DNA from: Thecaphora thlaspeos
Taxonomy: Eukaryota > Basidiomycota > Ustilaginomycetes > Urocystidales > Glomosporiaceae
Direction: 5' to 3'
DNA: 64,000 nt
Assembly (NCBI GenBank): GCA_900291925.1
Contig: UWYS01000008.1
Span: 434,001 to 498,000 of the forward strand
In this document: piece by piece, positions 46,100-56,900 of the stretch
Position numbering within the stretch: position 1 is the stretch's first letter
Layout of the letters: each line of letters starts with the position of its first letter
Notes under the pieces: generated by a model
The model's input: only the letters and a program-made list of their open reading frames with translations
Database searches by the model: none
What the model was told of the DNA's origin: nothing
Translations under genes and position numbers: made by a program

Positions 46100-47034
46100 C
46101 TACATCTTGACCTTCTCGCTCTCCTTCTTCATCCTCCTCTCCATCTCCAAGAAGGCCTTCATGGTCGGATCCAGCTCTCCAATTACACGATCTACCTCCC
46201 TCTCTGCCTTTTTCTTCATATCCTCCTCATCTTTCCCGCCTTGTCCGTTAGACGTCGGGAATGCGCCGAGGAGGTCCTCGCGCCATTCGTCCGCGCTGAC
46301 CGGCGGGTCGAGGGCGGTGAGACGTTGTCGGATGTCTTGAAGCCTCAAGTGGAAATCTTCTAGATCTTCCGCGTAGATATCGTAGACGCAGTGGGCGCAG
46401 CCTTGAAATGTAAAAAGGACGATGAGGTAGTGAGTTTGAGGTCAGTGGTCGGCACGAAGAGTGTGGGGCAGGGGTAGAGTCGGGAGGGGGGACGTACCGG
46501 ACATGCAGCATTCTAGCGCACAGTCAAACGAGCGGAGAAGGGGGAAGGTCGGCATCAGCTCAATGGTATGTCTGTCTCAAAAGAGTGAAGGAAAAGGGCA
46601 ACGTACCATCCGGACCAGGCGGCGGCGGTCTCAACGTAATCGTTATACCGCGAATGACTGTAGGTCCCAACGGCTTCTCCTCCTCCACCACCTCAGCCTC
46701 TCCGCTCGACGGCTCCACAATCGTATCCTCCCTCGCCGTGATCGGCGACTCCGCTTTCGACGGCCCGACCTCGGCCGGAAGGTCGTCTCGCTTCAGATCG
46801 ACGTGTCCTCCATCTTCGCTGACATTGCTGCCAGTGTCGACGAACGATCCAGCCGCAAAACGAGGTGAGAGGCTCGTCACGGTCGATGATGCATCGGGGG
46901 AGGTCGCCGTGAAGCTGGAACAGGGGTAGCGGTCCAGAAGATTGATGCCGTGTTCTTTCCAGTGTCGCACACAAGTGAAAACAAGCAAGGGGGTAGACGG
47001 AAGACAGAGAGGGGTGAGACGAGAGTCGTTGCAT
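46100..47034 (-). CDS. Oxidoreductase-like domain protein (OXLD1-like), probably mitochondrial
   Basis: Exons 47034-46973, 46914-46607, 46512-46498 and 46401-46100 give 228 aa. The 15-nt third exon is needed to build PPPPGPDECCMSGCAHCVYD, the Pro-rich stretch plus CC-SGC-xC-V.D.Y motif that defines the oxidoreductase-like domain. The second part has LEDFHLRLQDIRQRL, then an acidic/Lys-rich helix ending EKVKM. The N-terminus (MQRLSSHPSLSS) is basic and Ser-rich, compatible with a mitochondrial presequence; human OXLD1 is mitochondrial, function poorly known. The first intron (GTGTGC...TTCCAG) is the least certain, chosen because it alone links a Met start to the long frame. The four exons sum to a multiple of three. 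The start lies just 28 bp after the COQ8 stop. Confidence 0.78.
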
Positions 47035-47062
47035 CTGGTCCAAAGATTAGATTGGGACGTGG

Positions 47063-49772
47063 TCACATCATCTGCTCACTTCTAGGCGGCCGCCTCCGGT
47101 CCCTACTGCCGACGATCTTGCGAGTCTCCTCGCCCAGCGAGGTGAGTCCCGATCCGACCTTCTCCTCCTTCTCCAGAGCCTTGTATGCCTCATTGACGAT
47201 CCTCGACGTATGCATCATCCTCCGACCGTCCGCAGCACCAAACGTTACCCCAGCGGCCGGACTCGATGCGAGCGATGGCGAAAGCGAAGCGTCGACCGGT
47301 CCGAAGCGATACTCGTTCTCGATCGACTCGAAGAGTTCCCGACAGCTGACACGGGCCTTGAGTCTGGCGCACAGCAGGAAAGCCCCACTTAGCTTGCGGT
47401 TGAGGCTATACGTCTCCTGCGGCGGCGGTGTGAGGCGCTCCTTGAGCATCAGCGGGATCTGCGCCTTGACCCGGTCCGTGATCGTCTGCGAGGCAAATGG
47501 GTACGGATCCCGAGCGGTGGAGCGGAAGGGCTCACCGAGGGCAATCATAGAGTCGACGTGGGCTTTCTCCATGCGCTGCGGGGGGTGGGAAGGCGAAGAG
47601 ACGGTCAAAAGTTGGTCAGGGATGGCGTCCGATGGATCCGATGCGAGCAGACGGGCGCGCAACTTCCTCGCGACTCACCTCGCTCTCCTCGCCGGTGAGA
47701 TAGCCGACCTTCCTGCTCCACTGCACGCACTCGTCGTGGTCGCCGCGGACGGCGGCCTGAAGCATCTTGAGCCAGTCGTCCATGAACTCTTTCGAGTACT
47801 CCCGCGTCGCTCCGAAGTCGATTAGCTGGAGCTTGCCGTTCCTCTCGTTGTAGAGGAAGTTTGTCCAGTTCGGGTCGGTCTGCATCAGCCTGTATCGGAA
47901 GAGCTCCAAGAGCGAGAGGTTGAGGATCAAACGGGCAATCTGGTCGCGCCTCTCCTGTGTGTAGCGCGACGCCTGGGTGAGCGGACGGCCGCGCATCATC
48001 TCGGTCACCAGCACCTTGCCGGTCGAGAGGCGATCCACCACCTGCGGCACCTCGAACTCGGCGGAACCCTGGAGGATCGTGCGGAACTTGCGACCCATCT
48101 CGGCCTCGCGCACGTAGTCGCACTCATCGCGCAGCTCACGGCTCATGACCTTGAGCGAGTTGTCGAGGAACAGGCCCCGCGGGAGCAGCGCCGAGGCCGA
48201 GACCAGCCAGCGGATGTACGAGAGATCCGAATCGATCGACTCGAGCACGCCGGGGAACTGCACCTTGACGGCGACGCGCTTGCCCGCCATCTCTGCGTCT
48301 TCAAAGTCGTGCCGCAACGTCGCCGAGTGGACCTGGCCGATCGAGGCGCTGGCAAAGGGTATCTCGTCGAAGCTTTCAAAGAAGCGCTCCTTCCAGTCGG
48401 CTGCACCGAGCTCGGCCGCCATGACCTTGTTCATCTGCCAGACGGGCATATAGTTGGCCGCATTCTGCACACGCAGCAGAACCTTCTCGATCTGCGGCGG
48501 GAGGACGTTGGTGTCCTGGATCGAGAGGAATTGGCCCAGCTTGAGCGCCGCCCCTCGCATGGTGGAGAGCTTGTCGACGAGGCGAGAAATGTTCTGCTCG
48601 GAGAGGACCATGCTGCTGCCCGTCGATTCGGAGGCGGATGAACCGCGGAAGAACTGGCCCGCGGTACCGACGGCGAGACCCGCTCCCAGGCTGCCGTAGT
48701 GAAAGAGGCGGCCAAGGCGCGACGAGGGCACCTTGGCCGCTCGCAGTGGCGTCTCGCGGACCTCAGTGGCCGCATCGTACTCCACTTCACCCGCGCCGAG
48801 GAGGCCTTCTGCAATAGCCTGCTCAACCTCCGGTGTCGGGCTTTGCGTGGCGGGTGCTGCAGCCTGCTCCTTTTCTTTCGAGGGTGCCGCCAGAGTTACT
48901 TCCGCCTCGGGAGCGATCACTGCATCGACAGTTCGGGATTGCGCGCGCTTAGTATCGGCTTCATTTGTGCTCGTCGCCGCAGGCCCCAGCGCCTCGGGCA
49001 ACGCTTGAGTCGCCTCTTTCGCTGCCTCGGGCTGCGGTGGGTCCTCGCAGCCATAGTAGCCCTGGAGGCTGTCATCGAGCCCACGCAGCAGCTCGGTGCA
49101 AGCCACCTCGTTGACTCGTCGCGGCAAAGAGGTCGAGTCTGTGCTGGACTTGCCGCTGTGGACGACCTTCATCTCGGTATGGGTCCCGTCGGGCGCCTGT
49201 GGAGGCAAAGAGACCCTGTCGTCTATCTTGATCGGGGCTGAGGGTGGAGATCGCGAATTTGCCGGCGGTTTCGGCAAAGGCGTGTCTACGATGTCGTCAG
49301 ACGAGTCTTGGGTGGGCAATGATGCGCTGAATCCCGTCTCTCTCAGCGGCGGGTGGCTATCCTCGGCGAGCTGAGCGGCTCGCATCTGGGTCGACCATGG
49401 CCGAGATTTTGGCCGCGGTGGTGGAGGTGCTGGAGAAGCGGCGATCGGGCTATGTGTCGATTGAGTGTGCGGCGCATCGTGATAGTAGTCGACAGATGGC
49501 GTGGTAATCGCGGTCTCTGGACGGTGTGTCTCGCAGCCGGGACGAGGGTAGAGCTCTCCCGCCGTCTCTGGCTGGTATGGCTGGCGAGGGAGACGGTGGT
49601 CGGCATCGTGTGGGCCATCCTTGCGCAGCTGTGTGGGCCATGGTCGGGAGGGACCGCCTTGTGGAGTGGACGGTGGTGGTGGTGGCGATGGCGTGGCTAC
49701 AAGGACGCGCTTGGTGATCTGGCAGACGGCGGATGCCACCGCGGCGACATCGTTTAGCGAGGAGCGCAGCAT
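47063..49772 (-). CDS. COQ8: COQ8 (ABC1/UbiB atypical kinase) for ubiquinone biosynthesis
   Basis: Exons 49772-47679 and 47575-47063, intron GTGAGT...CGCAG, 868 aa. The start MLRSSLNDVAAVASAV matches the usual Coq8 N-terminus; further in-frame Met codons upstream lead into promoter-like Pro/Arg sequence. A long disordered Pro/Glu region (about 40-350) precedes the core: the KxGQ motif ALKLGQFLSIQD near 404, the Ala-rich loop ASASIGQVHSA near 474, VAVKVQFPGV, NWTNFLYN and LIDFGATREY near 649, then SLNRKLSGAFLLCARL in exon 2. Coq8 is an ATPase/kinase-like matrix protein supporting the CoQ synthesis complex. The last ~90 residues beyond YRFG are unconserved, and a donor-like AGAAGTGAGC sits at the stop, so the C-terminus may be spliced differently. 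Confidence 0.92.
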
Positions 49773-50345
49773 GGCCGCCGGGGCGCAGTGGCGCAGGAGG
49801 GGAGAATGAGCGAAGCGATGCGCCGCGGAGCCGTGAGGAGGAGGAAGAGGAGGGTGTGATGGTGGTTGGTGAACTCGACGGCGCTTCTTCTTCCAGGCTT
49901 GACGAACGACGCTTACCTTTATCCTGCTTCTGCTGCTCTCGGAAGACGGGCCGAGGCAGGCCTCCACACCAACGGGCGGCGCTTGGCTGGCAGGCAGCAC
50001 CGCACGGAGCGCGGCAAGCGACAAGCATCGGAACCGATTTTTGCTTCGCTGCGCCGCTTCGAGGCCTGGCTGGACCCTACGTGCTAGTTAGTTACGTGCT
50101 GTGCTGCTATCAAAGCCTTTCACCTCCTTCCCGGCGACCAGCATCGTCCTCCGGTGTCTGCCACTCCACCCTCCATCCTCGCAACGCCTCACACTCGCCT
50201 CGGCTGCGCTCGCCCAAGCAGGGAAACGGCAAAGTCTAACCGCACAGCGCATCCCTCAACGATGGTGCCGCCACGCCATGGCCCCCCTCTCCGGCGCACA
50301 GGACCTCGACCAGCACACCTCCAGCGCATCGACGACCAACGACCA
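49773..50345. promoter_or_regulatory. Divergent promoter COQ8 / MID1
   Basis: 573 bp between the two chosen starts, GC-rich, no gene. Both genes have in-frame upstream Met codons here (MID1 at 50154 and 50262), so the true starts may lie within this segment. Confidence 0.5.
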
Positions 50346-52389
50346 ATGAGCCTAACGACACCGACGACACCGACAACAAGAAGGCGGACCGCCCGCCGCA
50401 CAGACCGCAAGGCCACTTCAATACGAAGGCTCGTCGAACCTCTCCTAGCGGCAGCGTGCCTGCTCTCACTGCTCGTCCTGCCGACCGCCAACGCCCAGGC
50501 CACCGATGCCCCGACGTCCTCCTCCTCTGCTACCGCTGCGTCGACACAGGCGCCCGCCAGCACCACCCTTTCGCTCGCCACCGCCACTCCAGTCGCACTC
50601 AACGAATCGTCCATCGTCCGGTCTCGCCTCGACCTCAACGCCACGTCGGGTGCCTTCTTCAACTTCACCATCCCCGCCAGCGCCTATTCCTACGACAACA
50701 CCGTGCGCACTTACGTCTCGCTCTCCCTCTGCGACGGCCCCGAAATCCCTCCCTACAACATCACAGACTCCGCACTCCTCGGCTCCCTCGGTCTCAGCGC
50801 CGATGACGCGCAGGCGTCGACCAACGTCGGCGTCTACGTTTCTTCTGACAGCTCCGACCAGCGGCCAGGACCCCAAAACTCAAACATTCCGGACGACAGG
50901 AACGGCTTCGCAGTGGGAGGATGGGCTTCGCTGCAGGTAGACGTCCGGCAGAGCGTCGAGAACAGCGCGCAGTCGATCTGGATCGGCGTCTGGCCGCCAG
51001 TCGACACGCGGAACCAGACGTCGGGCGTCTACGAGCTGCAGCTCGTTGCCAGCACTACGGGTGAGCCGAGCCCAGGCAGTTTCGCGGCCCTTGCAGCGCA
51101 ATCGACTTACCTTCACCCTTTGCTGCCACACCTTCCTCCTGCCCCGCTCTGCCCTGCTAGCCGCGCTGGAATCGGTCGATTACACGCAGCGGGCGCGGCT
51201 CGACGACACCGACACGGCCAACGCCATGTTCCTCTCGTGGACTTACCAGAGGCCATCGCCCAACCTCACCGCCATCGTGCTGCCGACGACGGGGAGGTAC
51301 TCGCTCGAGTCGATTTCGCACTTCAACTCGTCCTTCTGCGCCATCAGCGACGCCTGGTCCGCCATCCAGCGGAGCTCGAGTCCGATCTCGATCAACACGA
51401 CCGTGACGGAGCGCTTCACAACGTACAACAACGTCAGCAACGACGTCCGCACGCAGTTCCTCATCTCGGGCCTGCAGCCGGCCACCAACTACACCACCTG
51501 GCTGATCCAGTCCGAAGTTGTCAACAACGACACGTCGATGGGCTACACCTACACCCTCTTCCCTTCATTCAAGATGGTGACCAAGCGGAACGAGTTCTGC
51601 CGGCTGGTGCACGACCTCGACTTCTGCCCGGGCGTCGCCTACTCGATCCCCGTCGGTCCGGATGTCTCGACCGAGGTGGCGCTCGCGACCATCAACCGGA
51701 CCGTCGGCCCCAACTACGCCAACTTCAGCAAGCTGATCGACACGTTCCCGTGCGGCGACCCGCACTTTGGGAGGTACTCGTACGTCCAGACATGCGACAC
51801 TTGCAAGCAGTCGTACCGCGACTGGCTCTGCTCGGTCGCGATGCCGCGCTGCACCGACACACTGGCCGATCCCGAGACGCAGTCGCGCGCCAGCCAGGAC
51901 GGCCGCAGTCTGACGGGCCGACCGACGGGCGAAAACGTCGACCTGCTGCCCTACGTCGTCAACCGCAACGCCTCGACGTCGCGGCGCAGCTACATCGGCG
52001 ACGAGCTTGGCGCCGGCGCCTACGGCGAGCTGCTGCCGTGCATCTACAATTGCTACTACGTCGAGCGGAACTGTCCGCCGCTGCTGGGCTGGACGTGCCC
52101 GGTGTGGGACGTCTCTGCGCAGCGAGACTACGGAACGTTTGCGGACAGCGGCGACGAAGGGATAGGCGCCGGCATGAATGGCGGACCCGGCAGCGACGGC
52201 TTCCGCTTCGGAGGTCCGCAGCGCTACATTTCGGTCGACGGCTTCGGCAACGCCTACTGCAATGCGCTCGGCGTCGACATCCGCCTGAGGGAGACCAACT
52301 CTGCTCGCAGGACGACGGCGGCGTCGTCGGCGTCGGCGGCCGTGGCTCTCATGTTGGTTGCTATCGGTGCGGTCCTGGCAGTCTTGTAG
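50346..52389 (+). CDS. MID1: Stretch-activated calcium channel subunit MID1
   Basis: Exons 50346-51060 and 51161-52389, intron GTGAGC...GCTAG, phase 1, 647 aa. A basic N-terminus precedes a signal-like hydrophobic segment (LLAAACLLSLLVLPTANA). Numerous N-glycosylation sequons (NES, NAT, NFT, NIT, NQT, NTT, NDT, NRT) fit an extracellular protein. The Cys-rich second half has FCPGVAYSIPV, CGDPHFGRYSYVQTCDTCKQ and DWLCSVAMPRC, the conserved core of fungal Mid1. A hydrophobic C-terminal tail (AAVALMLVAIGAVLAVL) could be a membrane or GPI signal. Mid1 pairs with Cch1 for calcium uptake during mating and stress (family knowledge). Intron placement is supported because it rebuilds ALESVDYTQ. Confidence 0.92.
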
Positions 52390-53990
52390 CCTCCGCCGCC
52401 CTCCTGGCTCCGCCTGCGCAGCTGCTGCGTCGTCTCGTCTCGTCCCGTTCTCGGCCCCTCGTCACCTATCCAGCATACAGAACGGATCCCAGCATACAAG
52501 CAACCACCATGGACCTTATCTTTCGGCCTTTGTCACCCGTCGTCCTTCTGTTACTCCCGGACGTGGCTTGCAATACACATAGACATACCTTGCGTCCTCA
52601 GAGAAGTCATGGCAATGTCGATGGCAGCGGGCAAGGCAGTCGCGTGGCCGCAGTCGCGGGTCTTGGGGCCCAGCTGCCCGGTGCCGAGGCATGGGTGTGA
52701 TCGACCGGCCCTCTGGCTGGATTTTTCTGCATGGGTGGGTCTGGCTCAGGGCTCCTCCCTGCCTTATCCCTGGCTGGGGCTAGACCAACGCAAATGCCAA
52801 TTCAAATTTATTAAGACACGCTGAGGGCCGGGCGCAAGGCGTCTTGCAATGTAATCAGCGTTGTAAGCCATCAGCCGGAAGATTACAACTCACCGCCCGG
52901 GCGCTTTAAACAAAGAAGTCGCTGGGCGAGCGGGCAATTCTTTTGTAGTACGTTCGGCAATAGCTGCGTGGCTGAAGGAAAGCAAGCCAGGCAAGCAGGA
53001 AGGCTCGCGGCCTGGCGACTTTTTTCTCCCGTAATTTGGCCGTGTGGGCAGAGAGAGGCCAGCGGGAGCGAGAGAGTGAGCAAAAGGTTGCCGTGGGACA
53101 GACAGGACGGGCAGGCTACTCTGTAGCGCCAGGGCCAGCGCCAGACGGGTTCGCGAGAGCGAGCAGAGAGGTGTAGAGTGAGGCAACGAGACTCAGGACA
53201 CCTTCCTGGACTTCTCGTCACCATCTCTCATTCTCTCTCTATCCCCTCAACCCACGCACGCCCCCATCCCTCCCCCTCTTTACCACTCACGCACTCACCG
53301 ACCACCAGCAACGGGACCGCCGGATCCGCCAACGACTCGCAACCGGCGTGTCCATCTTTTGCTCGACTAGTCGCCACCCCTCGACCATCGCCAATCGACG
53401 TCGAAGCGCAGAGCGAGCCCCAGCATTCAGCCCTCTGGCTCTGGCCCGACGTCTGCGCTTTGCCAAGACGACGTTTCGATACGGTCCGCTCGTCGTCGGT
53501 GCTCGCGTCTGCCTTCGTCCGGATTGTCGACCGACCCGCATCTCTGCACCGCAGCCCTGTCCTTCTCTCGACTGACCGACCGCCCGACTTTGATCCACGT
53601 TGGAGGCCAGCTTTGGAGATCCATATTACTAGACCTTCATCTATCCCCGGGTGTGAAGGGTAAGGCGTAGCGAAGGGCCGTCTGGGCACAGAAGCGAAAG
53701 AGAAGTAGGAGGAGGCTTTCAGCACGCGCACACAGACACAGAGGCAGAGGCGAACATAGGATCGATTCATCTGCGTCCGACCCTTCCCGTCCGAGCCTGC
53801 TCGTCAACTCCCTTTTCTGCTTTCTCACACCCCTTACCACATCTTCACTGCCGTCATAGCACCACGATCGACTCGCCGCACAGCCGACCAAGGGGCACAC
53901 CAAACGCTTAGCCCTGCCAGCGACGACGACGAGCGTGTGATAGGTCCTCTTCCACTCCACCGCTCCCTGCCATCGACCTGAACGACCACG
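52390..53990. other. Intergenic region MID1 3' flank / NST1 promoter
   Basis: 1.6 kb with no recognised gene. An AT-richer patch (CAAATTTATTAAG, 52803-52815) lies about 400 bp after MID1; the NST1-proximal side is CT- and CGAC-rich. Confidence 0.5.
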
Positions 53991-56900
53991 ATGGCCAGAT
54001 CCAAGGTTCCACCTCGGACTAGCTCAGCACCGCCGCCAAAGCTGGCCGCCGCCGCTGCCGCCGCTGCTCAACAACAGCAGCAACAGAACCAGCAGCAAGC
54101 CGTCAGGCAACCGCAGCAACAGCATGCCGTAACTCCTCCACGAACAGCGTCCCCGTCCTTAGCGCACGACGGCGAGAGCACGACTTCGTCTTCGAAGAAG
54201 AAGAAGAAGAAGTCCAAGGCCAAGGCCCGAGACGCCGACCTCGTGGCCCAGGGCTACGACATCGATGACCGCCTCGGTCCTCGGCCGTCCTCGCCCGCCG
54301 CCATCTCGGCGACAGCTCAGGCTCAGGCTGACCTGCTGGCTACCGCGAGCGACCTCTATCGCCGGATCGAGGCCGACCCGCACGGGATTCCTGACGACGA
54401 CGCATACTGGACATCGCTGCCCGCGCACCTCCGGACTTTTATCCGGAACGCGCTGCCACTGGGCCAGTTCCCGCCATCGGCCCAGGCTGCTCTCAATGGC
54501 AACCCCAACGATCCAAACGCACGCCACGCCTCGACCCAGGCGATGATCGCGGTGGCGCAGCAGCTGGCGCAGGCGGCGCACGCATCGCAGCGCCACCTCC
54601 AGCAGTTCCCGCCAGGTACCCATCCGTACCCGCCGCTGCCGTTTGACCCGTCGATCTTTGCCGACCTGGCGCTCCACCCGGACCAGCCGCTGCCGCTGCA
54701 TCCGCACCCGAACTCGGGCGCCAACGTGGGCTCGATGGCCAACGGCAACCACGCCGCCTACGCGCACGGCCACGTCCAGTACACGACGAGCTCTAACCCG
54801 CCGCCGACGCAGCCCCCAGGCGAGCCGCTGCCGGCTCCAGTTGTCCTAGTCAACGAGTACGGCGATGAGGCCGGCGATTACGACGACGAGTATTACAGCG
54901 ACGACGAGCTCGACCACGACGGAGCAGTCCTCGATCACCGCGGCCACGTGATCCAGACGGCCAATGGTATGTGGATGCAGGACGACGTCGACCATATGGA
55001 CCACCACGGCCACCATCACCACCATGACAGGTCGCTCCCGGCGTCCGTGGGCACCGACGCGACACCGTCGAAGAGCAAAAAGAAGAAGAAGAAGAAGAAG
55101 GGCGGAGCGTCGGCCAACTCGCCCGCCGCCAGTGACCCGCATGCGGGGCAGCCGTACGATGCCTCCGGCCAAACGCATTCAGCGACGAAGCAGGCGCCGC
55201 AACACCCGCCGATGAACGCCTCGGCCGCCGCCAATGCAGGAGGCGGAGGTGGAGCGGGCAAGACGGCGGCGAGCCAGCCTCCGCCTAGCTCACGAGCCGC
55301 TGGCAAGCAGCCGATGACGTTTAGCTCGACCGGCAAGGCTCCCGCCAGGCCGGCTAATGGCGTGCCGCCGCCACCTTCCTCGACTGCGGCCGGCAAGCGG
55401 CCCCTGGCTGGATCGCTGCGTTCCGGCTCGCACGCTCACGGCAAGACGGGCGCCGCAGCTGCCGCCGCACAGCCTGCGCGGATCTGGTCAACGAGCTCCG
55501 TCGAGGAACGGGACCGGATCAAGGAGTTCTGGCTCGGCCTCTCGGAGCGGGACCGTCGCGAGCTCGTAAAGCTCGAAAAGGAGACGGTGCTCAAAAAGAT
55601 GAAGGACCAGCAGAAGCACGGCTGCACCTGTGCCGTCTGCGGCCGGAAGCGGTCCGCCATCGAGGACGAGCTCGAGGTGCTCTACGACGCCTACTACGAT
55701 GAGCTCGAGGAGTACGCCAACCACCAGCAGCGGTGGCAGAGCAGCGGCGGCACGATCCCACCGCCGCCTGGCCCGGGGCCGTTTCCCGGCAGCGTGGCGC
55801 TCGACAGCAATGGGGCCGTCATCGGCGGTGACCAGCTGTCTAGGACACGGCCGCCAGCTCATCGGGACAGCAGACATGGTCACGGCGGACACCACCATCC
55901 TCCGGCCCACGCCGTCCAGAAGAAGCTGTCGGCGCCGCTCCATCCGGAGTCGTCGGACGGCTATGACGACGACGAGCTCGACGACGAAGAGTTCGACGAT
56001 GAGGACGATGACGAGTTTGACGATGAGGACGACGACGACGAGGCCGAGCTCGAGCGAGAGCGTGAGGATGCCGCTGCCGCTGCTGCCGGGGGCCAGAAGA
56101 AGGCGCCGAGCGATGGGGTGGGCCGCAGGAGGTCGAACGCCACCGGCACGCCGGGCGGGCAGAACGATCTGTTCGGCCTCGGCAGCAGCCTGACCGTCAA
56201 AGGTGAGTTGCGCTTCTCGTCTCGGTTCCCCCTCGCTGCTCTGCTACATACGGGGACGCGTGCATTTCGAGCTGGTCTCGTGCATCGCCCGCAGACTGTC
56301 TCTACCGCTCGACGTGCAGCCACCAGCTTCCTCTCGATCCAGCGGTGAACGGGCGCGCTGCGAACCTGGCGTTTCTTCTCCCTTCTCCCTCCCTCTTTCT
56401 TGGCAGCCCTCGTCTAACCTGGCTCACCCATCTTTTCTTTCTGTGTCCATTCCCGTTTCCTTTTCCGTCGGTCCCCCCCCCCCCTTCCCTCGTCTCCCTC
56501 TCCGCCCTTTCGTGCTGGACACGCGCACTCACCCTTTGATTCCGACCCAGGAGGTATCCTCACGGTGGCCGACGACCTGCTCAAGAACGACGGCCAGAAA
56601 TTCCTCGAGATGATGGAGCAGCTTGCCGAGCGAAGGATGCAGCGAGAGGAAGAGGCCGGAGTCGAGCTCGGCGAGAGCGATGACGAGGATGACGAGGACC
56701 CCGTGGACGATGACGACGATGACGACGAAGATCTGGAGGATGAAGAGGATGATGAAGACGTGAGTCCATCGCTGCCCGCTAGAATTGCTGATGGGACACT
56801 GCCGTCGCATGCTGATCCCTATCTATTCCCTGCTCGCCCTGCCCGCGTTGACCGCACAGGACATCATTACCGACGAACAGCGCATGGAGGAAGGCAGGCG

